A stretch of DNA of 64,000 bases from NCBI RefSeq assembly GCF_001298525.1, contig NZ_CP012678.1, positions 2,418,001 to 2,482,000 on the forward strand, written 5' to 3'. The notes beneath the pieces are model-generated. The model ran no database searches and was not told the DNA's origin. It was given only the letters and a program-made list of their open reading frames with translations. The position numbers and the translations under genes were made by a program. Shown here piece by piece: positions 43,808 to 53,234 of this stretch (the stretch's first letter is position 1; each line of letters opens with the position of its first letter). The DNA comes from Psychrobacter urativorans. GTDB lineage: Bacteria > Pseudomonadota > Gammaproteobacteria > Pseudomonadales > Moraxellaceae.

Positions 43808-43916
43808 CTGATATAGTGTGCTATTAAGAGAATCTTTGAGAACTAAAGTAGCTTCTTACTTTAAGTAGCTTCTGACTTTCAATAAATTATTTGACGATGA
43901 ACAAGGCGCGGTAAAT

Positions 43917-44726
43917 ATGTGGCAACGGATTAAAACGGCAGTTATTCTCATAATTATCGTTGGTATTGCACTATTTGCGAGCCACTCACCTATTTTATTT
44001 GCACCGTTATTAGCCGTTGGTGTTACGATTGCGGCACATGAATGGACAAAGCTGATGCCAAAATGGCGACAGCCGATTGTTTTTGTGTTGATGGTATTGG
44101 CAATAACACTGGCATCATTATTGTTTGAAATCACGTGGGTAGCTTGGTGGGTGGTGTCTTGCATAATATGGCTCATGGCGCTGTCTTGGGTCAGTAAATT
44201 TCCCACGCATACCAAATGGTACGGTAATCAGCTGGCACTGATGGGTGTGGTGATATTAACCGCTTCTATTACCTCGATGTTTTATTTGTGGCAACAGTCA
44301 CCTTGGTGGTTGTTATACGTATTTTTATTGGTGTGGTGTGCGGACAGTGGCGCGTACTTCGTTGGGCGCAAGCTGGGTCGACGCAAAATGGCACCGAATG
44401 TGTCCCCCAATAAAAGTATGGAAGGATTAGCAGGCGGTCTGGTGACAGGCTTACTGGTAGTCATTGGTATTAGTGTCTTTAAATTGCAGCTGACGGGTAC
44501 GGCACTGATAGCCTTTGTATTGCTGTCTGCGCTTACGATTTTGGTATCGGTCTTGGGTGATTTATTTGAATCTATGCTGAAACGCCGCGCAGGTGTGAAA
44601 GATTCGGGCACTATATTACCAGGACATGGCGGTATTTTAGACCGTATTGACTCTTTATTATCGGCAACGCCCATATTTGCGCTTGGATTTTGGGGGCTAC
44701 AGCAGCTTGGTATCTTAGTCATCTAG
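43917..44726 (+). CDS. cdsA: Phosphatidate cytidylyltransferase (CDP-diacylglycerol synthase)
   Basis: A 269-residue integral membrane enzyme that makes CDP-diacylglycerol, precursor of all phospholipids. About seven to eight helices are visible. WCADSGAYFVGRKLGRRKMAPNVSPNKSMEG and the CDP-alcohol signature SVLGDLFESMLKRRAGVKDSG, LPGHGGILDRIDSL identify it. It lies in the usual uppS-cdsA-dxr-rseP order. The A/T-rich upstream gap shows no clear ribosome-binding site. Confidence 0.97.
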   Translation: MWQRIKTAVILIIIVGIALFASHSPILFAPLLAVGVTIAAHEWTKLMPKWRQPIVFVLMVLAITLASLLFEITWVAWWVVSCIIWLMALSWVSKFPTHTKWYGNQLALMGVVILTASITSMFYLWQQSPWWLLYVFLLVWCADSGAYFVGRKLGRRKMAPNVSPNKSMEGLAGGLVTGLLVVIGISVFKLQLTGTALIAFVLLSALTILVSVLGDLFESMLKRRAGVKDSGTILPGHGGILDRIDSLLSATPIFALGFWGLQQLGILVI

Positions 44727-44823
44727 ATGATGATAAGTTCTGACTGACTAAATAAAATTTTTTATAATTAATATATTTTACTCTTTATTTTCACTGTTAA
44801 TAATATCATGGGCACGACTGGTT

Positions 44824-46026
44824 ATGACGCAACGCATCGCAGTACTTGGCGCAACGGGCTCAATTGGCGACAGTACTTTGGCAATTTTAGCGACCCATTT
44901 AGAAGATTATGAAGTGTATGCTTTATCCGGACATCATCGATTGGATAAATTATTGGCGCTATGTCAGCAGTTCTCGCCAAAGCGCGTGTGCGTGCCGCTA
45001 GAGTCGGTTGATACTTTTGCTAAGCGCTTAGATGCAGCTGATTTAGATATTGATGTGGTGGGTGGTGATGCCGGATTGATTGATATCGCTACTGATACCC
45101 AAGTCGATACCGTTGTTGCTGCGATTGTGGGTGCTGCAGGTCTGCCATCAACCTTAGCTGCTGCGCGTGCAGGCAAGCGTATATTACTCGCGAATAAAGA
45201 AGCGTTGGTCATGGCAGGGCAGGTAATGATTGAGGCAGTGAAGACTCATAAAGCTACCTTATTACCGATTGATTCTGAGCACAATGCGATTTTTCAATGT
45301 TTGCCATCGATTATTCAACAAGACAATACCCAAATCCATGACCGTTGTCATGGGGTACGCAAGTTATGGTTAACCGCATCAGGTGGACCGTTTTTACAGC
45401 AGTCGTTTGCCCAAATGCAACAAGCTGGCGTCGCAGAAGCCGTCAAGCATCCGAATTGGTCAATGGGTCAAAAGATATCGGTCGACTCAGCAACGATGAT
45501 GAATAAAGGGCTTGAGCTGATTGAAGCCTGTCATTTATTCGATTTGCCAGAAGATAAAATAAAGGTAGTGATTCACCCACAAAGTATCATTCACTCAATG
45601 GTAGAATATAGTGATGGTAGCTTTTTAGCGCAGCTGGGTAGTCCGGATATGAAAACTCCGATTGCTCATGCCTTGAGTTATCCTCAGCGGATTAATAGTG
45701 GCTCTCAGCCCTTAGATTTATATGCGCTAAGTGGACTGGAGTTTATCAAGCCTGATTTGCAAAAGTTTGCCTGTTTGCGTCTTGCGCGTGAAGCAATGAA
45801 AGCGGGTACGCAGGCGACTATCGTCCTCAATGCGGCTAATGAGATTGCCGTTGCCGCATTTTTAGCGGGCAAAGTACGCTTAACCGATATTGCCGATATT
45901 AATGAGCAAGCATTGACTCAGGTACAGGTATCAACCTTAACGGCAAATGCAGACATTGATGATATTCTAGAAATTGATAAAATTGCACGCCTTTATACGG
46001 ATACTATTATTGCAAAAATGGTATAG
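44824..46026 (+). CDS. dxr: 1-deoxy-D-xylulose 5-phosphate reductoisomerase
   Basis: A 400-residue NADPH-dependent enzyme of the MEP pathway that makes isoprenoid precursors, including those for UppS upstream. The dinucleotide motif LGATGSIGDSTL is at the N-terminus. LANKEALVMAG, LPIDSEHNAIFQCL, LTASGGPF, HPNWSMGQKISVDSATMMNKGLE and VIHPQSIIHSMVEY are the metal- and substrate-binding blocks. Length matches the family. It is 98 bases behind cdsA and 152 before rseP. Confidence 0.98.
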   Translation: MTQRIAVLGATGSIGDSTLAILATHLEDYEVYALSGHHRLDKLLALCQQFSPKRVCVPLESVDTFAKRLDAADLDIDVVGGDAGLIDIATDTQVDTVVAAIVGAAGLPSTLAAARAGKRILLANKEALVMAGQVMIEAVKTHKATLLPIDSEHNAIFQCLPSIIQQDNTQIHDRCHGVRKLWLTASGGPFLQQSFAQMQQAGVAEAVKHPNWSMGQKISVDSATMMNKGLELIEACHLFDLPEDKIKVVIHPQSIIHSMVEYSDGSFLAQLGSPDMKTPIAHALSYPQRINSGSQPLDLYALSGLEFIKPDLQKFACLRLAREAMKAGTQATIVLNAANEIAVAAFLAGKVRLTDIADINEQALTQVQVSTLTANADIDDILEIDKIARLYTDTIIAKMV

Positions 46027-46177
46027 CTATCGTAAAAATGGACTAGTTATATCTTGTACAGTGACTCATTTAAAATAATTGATATCACATCAGTAAATTA
46101 AAAAAATCGACAGCGACTAAGCAATCGCAATAAAGTATGATTCATTTAAACCATAGCAACCGAGGCGCAAAAAAGTA

Positions 46178-47554
46178 ATGACGTTCTTATTAACGCTATT
46201 GGCGGCAATCTTCGTATTGGGTCCATTGGTTGCCTTGCATGAGTGGGGTCACTTCATTGTCGCGCGCTTGTGCGGTGTGAAGGTGTTAACGTACTCTATT
46301 GGTTTCGGTCCTAAAATAGCAGGTTGGAAAAGTAAAAAGAGCGGTATTGACTACCGTATCTCCGCTTTTCCACTGGGCGGTTATGTCAAGATGCTTGATG
46401 AGCGTGAAGGTGAAGTAGCTGAACAGGAGCAGCATTTGGCATTTAATCGTCAGCATCCGCTCAAGAAAATTGCAATTGTAGCCGCTGGTCCACTGATGAA
46501 CTTTATTATTGCGATTGTGCTATTTTGGGTGTTGTTTATGACCCCATCAGAGCAGCTGGCGACTAAGATTGGACAAGTGTTACCGGATACCCCCGCAGCG
46601 ATGGCACAACTGCCGGCAGGTGATAAAATCGTCGCTATTGACGGTCATAACGTGCAGACATGGGAAGCTATTAATTATCGTCTAGCAGGACGGATGGGTG
46701 AAACGGACAATGTTAGTGTCACCTTGCAATCTACGGAAACACCCACTAATAATTTAAAGACTTACCAAGCACCAGTGACTCGATTTATGCAAGGGGATGC
46801 GCAAGGTAAAGACGCATTAACAAGTTTTGGAATGATGCCATGGCAACCAGAAATTGCGCCTATTGTTGGTAATTTATCACCTGATGGCGCAGCACGTCGC
46901 CAAGGCTTAGAGGCTGGTGACCTCATTACTGCTATTAATGATACGCCAATAACAGATTGGATTAGTGCCACCCGAATTATCCGTGATAATCCCGAAAAAT
47001 TGCTAAACTTTACCGTGCTACGAGCAGGAAAAACCGTACAGCTACAAATCATGCCTCAAGGTAAAAAAGACACCTTAGGCAACGTTTATGGGCAAATAGG
47101 GGCGATGGTCGCTCAGTCTGAGATTGTCATTCCTGATGCCTATAAAACCACGGTGCAATATGGTGCAGGCGAGGCGCTGGTTAAATCATTTGAAAAAACT
47201 GAACAGCTTGCGGTGATGACAGTCAGCTCAATGGGAAAAATGCTATCAGGTGTGATTGGACTTGAGAATTTATCTGGTCCTATTACCATTGCAAAAGTTG
47301 CTAAGCAAAGTTTTGATATCAGCTGGGAGATGGTGTTATCAACCGCCGCCTTAATCAGCTTGAGCCTAGCGGTGCTAAACTTATTGCCTATTCCAGTATT
47401 GGACGGCGGTCATATTGTTTATTACCTTATCGAGTTAATTCGTGGCAAGCCGTTATCAGAAGGCGTACAAATGGTCGGTTTAAATATTGGTCTACTCTTG
47501 CTGGCAGGTTTCATGGTGTTAGCGATTGGTAATGATATCAGTCGGCTATTTTGA
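46178..47554 (+). CDS. rseP: Site-2 intramembrane zinc protease RseP
   Basis: A 458-residue polytopic membrane protease. It performs the second cut of anti-sigma factors in the envelope stress response and clears signal peptides. The zinc motif is H21-E22-W-G-H25 in the first helix. Two PDZ domains follow (centres near VLPDTPAAMAQLPAGDKI and NLSPDGAARRQGLEAGDLI). The C-terminal NLLPIPVLDGGHIVYYLIEL carries the third zinc ligand. GAGG lies about 13 bases upstream. It precedes bamA, whose product assembles outer-membrane proteins, a common pairing. Confidence 0.97.
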   Translation: MTFLLTLLAAIFVLGPLVALHEWGHFIVARLCGVKVLTYSIGFGPKIAGWKSKKSGIDYRISAFPLGGYVKMLDEREGEVAEQEQHLAFNRQHPLKKIAIVAAGPLMNFIIAIVLFWVLFMTPSEQLATKIGQVLPDTPAAMAQLPAGDKIVAIDGHNVQTWEAINYRLAGRMGETDNVSVTLQSTETPTNNLKTYQAPVTRFMQGDAQGKDALTSFGMMPWQPEIAPIVGNLSPDGAARRQGLEAGDLITAINDTPITDWISATRIIRDNPEKLLNFTVLRAGKTVQLQIMPQGKKDTLGNVYGQIGAMVAQSEIVIPDAYKTTVQYGAGEALVKSFEKTEQLAVMTVSSMGKMLSGVIGLENLSGPITIAKVAKQSFDISWEMVLSTAALISLSLAVLNLLPIPVLDGGHIVYYLIELIRGKPLSEGVQMVGLNIGLLLLAGFMVLAIGNDISRLF

Positions 47555-47817
47555 TGTAAGGCTATCTCTTTAACCGATTAAAACGCGATGAACTAACGTC
47601 TAAACAGGGATAGCACCTTAATTATGCAGTGGATATGCTGGTATGACTCTAGCGTTGCTACTATACTAATGGTAATTTTTAGTTTATTTTATGATACGTT
47701 TTATATAAAGTGTTCGAAGTCACCCAAGACTGAGTCAAAAACTTTGTCTTCATTGGGCTAGACAACGTGTGCTTTTTACCTTAACTTAAGCAAGTTTTTT
47801 ATTGACGGATAGTGTTT

Positions 47818-50241
47818 ATGCGTACGCCTTTATTTATGAGCGCGGCAGGGTTGCCGTTAGTGGTAGCGATGATAAGTATGCCTGCACAAGCGGCAAACTT
47901 TGTAGTAACCGACATCGGCTTTACCGGACTACAGCGTCTCACTGCTGATAGTCTCTATCCGGTTTTACCTATTTCTGTGGGCGACACAGTCACAGATAGC
48001 AATCTGGCTGCCAGTATCAAAGCGCTATATGCCACTGATAACTTTGCAAATATTCAAAGTCGTGTTCAGGGTGGTCAACTACGCTTTGAAGTTATTGAGC
48101 GTCCTATTATTGCCGAAGTGAATTTTGATGGTAATAAGCTTATTCCTAAAGAAGCGCTTGCAGCAGGGCTTAAAAACGCTGGCTTAGCAGTAGGTGAAGT
48201 GCTTAAACAAGCAACACTAAAAGGTGTCGCTAACGAGCTACAGCAGCAGTATATCAGCCAAGGCTACTACAACAGTAATATTGAAGTCGACCAGACTTTA
48301 CTTGATGGTAACCGTGTTAAATTAGATGTACGCTTTATCGAAGGCAAACCTGCTAAAGTCGTCGATATCAATATTATTGGTAACAAACACTTTAGCGACT
48401 CGCAGATTAGAGATGTATTTGCCGTCAAGGAATCGTCGTGGACGCGCCTGTTATCTAAGTCAGATCGCTACGCTAAAGAAAAGCTAGCGGCCAGTTTAGA
48501 GAATCTGACCGCCCTGTATCAAAATGACGGTTATGTACGTTTTTCAGTTAATAATGCGGTACTGAATATTAGCGAAGATAAGAGCAGCGTATTCATTGAA
48601 ATCAGCTTAACGGAAGGCGAAAAATATCAGTTTGGTGAAATCAACTTTTTAGGTCAGCCCAAGTTCGATAAAGACGAGCTGAAAAAATTAGTGACTTTTG
48701 CGCCAAATGAGCAGTATTCGCAAGCCAAACTTGATGCAACGACTGCGGCATTAAAAAGCCGTTATGGTAATGAAGGTTATTATTTAGCTCAAGTTCGTCC
48801 GGTTCCTCGTATCAATGACGTGACCAAAGTCGTTGATATTGATTATTATATTGATCCAGCACGTCCTATTTATGTGCGTCGTATCAACTTTAGTGGTAAT
48901 TTACGCACCCAAGATGAAGTATTGCGCCGTGAAATGCGTCAATTAGAAGGGACACTTGCCTCTAACGAGAAAATTCAGTTATCACGCACCCGTCTGATGC
49001 GTACTGGATTTTTTAAAGCGGTCAATGTGGATGTGAAACCAGTACCCAATCAGCCTGATCAAATTGATGTTAACTATACGGTTGAAGAGCAGCCATCAGG
49101 CAGTTCGACCATCGCTGCGGGTTATTCGCAAAGCGGTGGTGTGACTTTTCAGTTAGATTTGACTCAAAACAATTTTATGGGTACGGGTAATCGAGTTAAA
49201 GCGGCATTATCACGCTCAGAAACTCGTGATTCTTATAGCTTAGGTTATACCGATCCTTACTTTACTGAAAATGGTGTGTCACAAGGGATTAGTGCTTATT
49301 ATCGTGAAACCAAATATGATGATCGTAACGTCAGTAATTATGTAACGGATTCTTATGGTGGTACACTGAATTATAGCTATCCAGTTGATGAAACCAAACG
49401 CGTTAGTGCTGGTTTAAATCTAGATAACACGACCGTTCGTGGCGGCAGCCGACTTGGAGTATCCAACGTTCAGCAGTTGATTGATGATGGCGGTTCGTTT
49501 GAAAGGTATAACAACGATGACAATGAGTTTTCAGGGCGTACTGGTTTCAAAAATGACTATAGCACCTATAATCTATTACTAGGTTGGGACTATAGTACGC
49601 TTGACCGTCCAGTATTTCCGACCAAAGGTATGAGTCATACGGTTGATGCTACGATAGGACTTGGGGATGCCAGTTACCAAAAACTGGTTTATCGTGGTAA
49701 CGTCTATTATCCATTCTATAAAGACTGGGTAGCACGTGGTTATACCAAACTGGGTTATGGTAATGATTTACCCTTTTATGAAAACTTCTATGCCGGTGGT
49801 TATGGTTCAGTACGTGGTTATGAAGCATCGACGCTTGGACCGAGATCAAAAAGTTATGCTGATGCCGTTAGTGGTTTTAACCGCATCCGCGATGAAGAAG
49901 TAGGTGGTAACGCCTTAGTAAGCTTTGGTAGTGAGCTAATTTTACCGATGCCATTTAAAGGCGATTGGGCGGATCAGGTACGTCCAGTTATATTTGCGGA
50001 AGGTGGTCAGGTATTTGATACCAGTAATAAAGAAGACCGCACCTTTATTGACCCTGCAACTAATAAAGACACTGGTGTCCCACTTCTCACACAAGATAAT
50101 AAACTACGCTTTAGTGCAGGCGTTGGCGTGACGTGGTATACGCCTATTGGACCGATTTCGTTGAGTTATGCCGTGCCATTTGGCGATAAAGAAGGCGATC
50201 AGACTGAGAACGTCCAGTTCCAGATTGGTAGCACGTTCTAA
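47818..50241 (+). CDS. bamA: Outer membrane protein assembly factor BamA
   Basis: An 807-residue BamA, core of the machine that inserts beta-barrels in the outer membrane. A signal peptide (to about residue 25, AQA) is followed by five POTRA domains (starting ANFVVTDIGFTGLQRL) and a 16-strand barrel. VRGYEASTLGPRS is the conserved L6 loop VRGF/Y motif, and the last residue is Phe as barrel targeting requires. A GTG two codons upstream is in frame, but GGAT is better spaced for ATG 47818. lpxD follows after 111 bases with no skp gene between. Confidence 0.97.
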   Translation: MRTPLFMSAAGLPLVVAMISMPAQAANFVVTDIGFTGLQRLTADSLYPVLPISVGDTVTDSNLAASIKALYATDNFANIQSRVQGGQLRFEVIERPIIAEVNFDGNKLIPKEALAAGLKNAGLAVGEVLKQATLKGVANELQQQYISQGYYNSNIEVDQTLLDGNRVKLDVRFIEGKPAKVVDINIIGNKHFSDSQIRDVFAVKESSWTRLLSKSDRYAKEKLAASLENLTALYQNDGYVRFSVNNAVLNISEDKSSVFIEISLTEGEKYQFGEINFLGQPKFDKDELKKLVTFAPNEQYSQAKLDATTAALKSRYGNEGYYLAQVRPVPRINDVTKVVDIDYYIDPARPIYVRRINFSGNLRTQDEVLRREMRQLEGTLASNEKIQLSRTRLMRTGFFKAVNVDVKPVPNQPDQIDVNYTVEEQPSGSSTIAAGYSQSGGVTFQLDLTQNNFMGTGNRVKAALSRSETRDSYSLGYTDPYFTENGVSQGISAYYRETKYDDRNVSNYVTDSYGGTLNYSYPVDETKRVSAGLNLDNTTVRGGSRLGVSNVQQLIDDGGSFERYNNDDNEFSGRTGFKNDYSTYNLLLGWDYSTLDRPVFPTKGMSHTVDATIGLGDASYQKLVYRGNVYYPFYKDWVARGYTKLGYGNDLPFYENFYAGGYGSVRGYEASTLGPRSKSYADAVSGFNRIRDEEVGGNALVSFGSELILPMPFKGDWADQVRPVIFAEGGQVFDTSNKEDRTFIDPATNKDTGVPLLTQDNKLRFSAGVGVTWYTPIGPISLSYAVPFGDKEGDQTENVQFQIGSTF

Positions 50242-50352
50242 GTCAGTTAAATACCTGAGATGGATAAGAGTGTCATGAAGTTCTAATGGGTCACCAAGCT
50301 AAGGTTTGAGTTTGGCGAATGTCTTATTTTACGAATCATATTAGCTTGAATT

Positions 50353-51369
50353 ATGATAACGATTGAGCAACTTATTACCCGAATCGAACAGCGCCAGCCA
50401 GTATTAAATAAAACTGAGCTGAGCGCTGAGCAGTTAAGTACCCGCTTAAATGGCGTTGGTAGCTTAACCGATGCTGATCGTACGCAGATCAGTTTTTTGG
50501 CTGACCCTCATTATATATCCAGTCTTGCCAATAGTCAGGCAGGAGCGGTGCTCATCACTGCAGCGTATCGTGAGCAAGTGCCAGCGACGTCTTTAGCGCT
50601 TGTAGTAGCGACGCCTTATTTGGCTTATGCCAGTAGTAGTCAGTTGTTTGCGCCTGAGGTTTTTACCAGTGGTGTTCATCCGACAGCGATCATTGCAGAT
50701 AGTGCTGTGATAGGTGCCGAAGTTAGTATTGGTCCTTATTGTGTGATTGGCGAGTATGTTCAAATTGGCGCACGTAGCCGAATTGATGCACACGTTGTTA
50801 TTGAAGCGCATACTCATATTGGCACCAATGCGATTATTAAGTCCCATGTCACTATTGCGCATAACTGCGTGATTGGCAGTCATGTGCGGCTACATGCTGG
50901 GGTGAGTATTGGTGCTGAAGGTTTTGGTTTTGCGCCGACAAGAGACCCAAGTACCAGCGGCTGGGAGCGTATCGCGCAGTTAGGTCGAGTGGTTATCGGT
51001 GACCATGTGCGTATAGGCAGTCATACTTGTGTTGACCGTGGTGCAATTGACGATACCGTCATTGGCAATCATGTTATTATTGACAATCTTGTACAAGTCG
51101 CCCATAACGTGCGTATTGGTAACGGTACTGCGATTGCTGCTAAAACGGGTATTGCTGGTAGCACGATTATTGGTAAGCGCTGTATTATTGGTGGCGCAGT
51201 GGGTATTAATGGTCATATTGATATTGCAGATGATGTCACATTCTCAGGAATGACAATGGTCACTAAATCGATTAAAACCGCTGGTTCTTATTCGTCAGGA
51301 ACAGCCGCGATGCCAACCGCCAAATGGCGACGTGCCGCTGTGCGTTTCCGTCAGCTTGGTAATGAATAG
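50353..51369 (+). CDS. lpxD: UDP-3-O-acylglucosamine N-acyltransferase
   Basis: A 338-residue enzyme of lipid A synthesis that adds the second acyl chain to UDP-3-O-acylglucosamine. The N-domain (VGSLTDADRTQISFLADPHYI) is followed by a left-handed beta-helix of hexapeptide repeats, with GAEGFGFAPT, the catalytic His region NLVQVAHNVRIG, and AAKTGIAGSTIIGK. The C-terminal helix ends in MPTAKWRRAAVRFRQL. Length is normal. No clear Shine-Dalgarno site. It forms a lipid A block with fabZ and lpxA. Confidence 0.97.
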   Translation: MITIEQLITRIEQRQPVLNKTELSAEQLSTRLNGVGSLTDADRTQISFLADPHYISSLANSQAGAVLITAAYREQVPATSLALVVATPYLAYASSSQLFAPEVFTSGVHPTAIIADSAVIGAEVSIGPYCVIGEYVQIGARSRIDAHVVIEAHTHIGTNAIIKSHVTIAHNCVIGSHVRLHAGVSIGAEGFGFAPTRDPSTSGWERIAQLGRVVIGDHVRIGSHTCVDRGAIDDTVIGNHVIIDNLVQVAHNVRIGNGTAIAAKTGIAGSTIIGKRCIIGGAVGINGHIDIADDVTFSGMTMVTKSIKTAGSYSSGTAAMPTAKWRRAAVRFRQLGNE

Positions 51370-51472
51370 CTCTATCGAATATAAATGAAAAGTACACTTT
51401 ATCTCATATAAATATATATTACTGATTAGATAGTCTTATTAATAGTCTGCAACAACTGCAAGGAAGCCCGTT

Positions 51473-51985
51473 ATGAGTGCCATTGATATTGATACCCTAA
51501 CTGATGAAGACATCAACGCTTTATCTGAGCAAGGTTTAACGCTACCGTTAACCTATCATACGCTTAAGCATTATCTGCCGCATCGTTATCCATTTATGTT
51601 AGTGGATAGAATTACTGCCTGTAAGCCGGGTGAGTGTATTACGGGCATCAAGAATGTGACTATTAATGAAGAATTCTTTAATGGTCACTTCCCTGATGAG
51701 CCGATTATGCCAGGGGTATTGATGGTAGAAGCGATGGCACAAGTATCCGGTGTGTTGGGCTTTATCAGCGCGGGTCTGACAGCAGAAGATGGTTATTTGT
51801 ATTTATTCGCAGGCGTCGATAAAGTACGTTTTAAACGCCGCGTGATTCCTGGTGATCAGTTAATCATCCGTGCAAAAACCGTCATGCAACGTCATGGTAT
51901 TTATAAGTTTGATTGTACAGTGCATGTCGAAGATGAGCTTGCCGCAAGTGCTCAAGTGATGATTGCGCGTCAAGAGCAATCATAA
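51473..51985 (+). CDS. fabZ: (3R)-hydroxyacyl-ACP dehydratase FabZ
   Basis: A 170-residue hot-dog-fold dehydratase of fatty acid elongation. Catalytic His72 and Glu86 lie in NGHFPDEPIMPGVLMVEAMAQ. LKHYLPHRYPFMLVDRI and FAGVDKVRFKRRVIPGDQL are diagnostic. The N-terminus is about 20 residues longer than usual and acidic. AAGGAA precedes the ATG. The lpxD-fabZ-lpxA order places the enzyme competing for 3-hydroxyacyl-ACP beside the lipid A acyltransferases that use the same substrate. Confidence 0.97.
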   Translation: MSAIDIDTLTDEDINALSEQGLTLPLTYHTLKHYLPHRYPFMLVDRITACKPGECITGIKNVTINEEFFNGHFPDEPIMPGVLMVEAMAQVSGVLGFISAGLTAEDGYLYLFAGVDKVRFKRRVIPGDQLIIRAKTVMQRHGIYKFDCTVHVEDELAASAQVMIARQEQS

Positions 51986-52157
51986 CGCCATATAGCTGTG
52001 AAGTGCTTTTTAAGTACTTTCTAAGTTTTAGGCACCACATCACTGCAAAACATGAATAGAACGGTAATAACCATATATAACGGTAAGAACCAGACTGTTT
52101 AGATGAACATCATTTTTTTACTATTTACCCGCACTATATGATACAAAGGCCTGCATT

Positions 52158-52937
52158 ATGAGTCAGATTCATCCTACAGCACTCATCTCTCCGTCTTCGA
52201 CGATTGACGACACAGCGATTATCGGTCCGTATTGTATCGTTGGTGACGAAGTAACGATTGGTGCGCATACTATTTTGCATCGTCATGTGGTGGTGTCAAA
52301 ACTGACGAAAATTGGACAACATAACCAAATTTATCAGTTTGCAAGCATTGGTGAAGACTCGCAAGATTTAAAGTATAATAGCGAGCGCACGTGGCTTGAA
52401 ATTGGTGATCATAATACCATTCGCGAAGCTTGTAGCTTTCACCGTGGTACGGCGCAAGATAATAGTTTAACTAAGATTGGCAATCATAATTTATTCATGG
52501 TGAATACTCATGTCGCCCATGACTGCATTATTGGTGATAATAATGTATTTGCTAATAATGTCGGTATTGCTGGTCATGTCGAGATTGGTAGTCAGGTTAT
52601 TGTCGGTGGTAATTCAGGCATCCATCAATTTTGCCGTGTCGATGACTATAGTTTGATAGGTGGTGCGAGCTTAATCTTAAAAGATGTTGCGGCATTTACG
52701 ATGGTATCGGGTAATCCTGCAAATGCACATGGTCTTAATGTGGAAGGGATGCGGCGTAAAGGGTGGTCACAGGCGACTATTGATATGCTACGCCAAGCCT
52801 ATAAGACCATTTTCCGTTCAGGACTCAATACGGTAGACGCGCTGCATATCTTACAAAATGAATTATTGCCAAAAGAACCTAAAGTTCAATTGCTTATCGA
52901 TTCATTGCAACATAGCAAGCGCGGTGTTGTGCGCTGA
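52158..52937 (+). CDS. lpxA: UDP-N-acetylglucosamine acyltransferase
   Basis: A 259-residue trimeric acyltransferase for the first step of lipid A synthesis. Left-handed beta-helix hexapeptides start at IHPTALISPSSTIDDTAIIG. The catalytic His region is MVNTHVAHDCIIGDNN; GGNSGIHQFCRVDDYSLIGG and VSGNPANAHGLNVEGMRRKG identify LpxA rather than LpxD. AAGG precedes the ATG. lpxB is not in the window; a terminator follows directly. Confidence 0.97.
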   Translation: MSQIHPTALISPSSTIDDTAIIGPYCIVGDEVTIGAHTILHRHVVVSKLTKIGQHNQIYQFASIGEDSQDLKYNSERTWLEIGDHNTIREACSFHRGTAQDNSLTKIGNHNLFMVNTHVAHDCIIGDNNVFANNVGIAGHVEIGSQVIVGGNSGIHQFCRVDDYSLIGGASLILKDVAAFTMVSGNPANAHGLNVEGMRRKGWSQATIDMLRQAYKTIFRSGLNTVDALHILQNELLPKEPKVQLLIDSLQHSKRGVVR

Positions 52938-52985
52938 GTTTTAAGCTCTATATTTTTATTGATGTTTTATTATAATTTTTAATTT

Positions 52986-53022
52986 AAAAAGTCATAACTA
53001 TTGGTTATGGCTTTTTGTTTTT
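52986..53022 (+). terminator. Rho-independent terminator after lpxA
   Basis: A stem of about 13 bp with one G-U pair (AAAAAGTCATAAC with GTTATGGCTTTTT) ends in a T-rich run. It closes the long rimO-to-lpxA run. Confidence 0.85.
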
Positions 53023-53234
53023 GGTGCTACTTGACTTATTAGGTCGCTTAGCAGAAACTTAGCGTTTATTACATTGTAAACAATTCTTTCTTAATGTTGC
53101 TAATTGCGTCATATTGAATCTCATAGTAAATAGCTGCACACTATTTATAGCTATTTACAATCATTCATGATTATCGTTAATGAGTAAATATGGTTCTCTA
53201 TGAGCACTATTAAGAGAAACACGAGGACGGCGAA

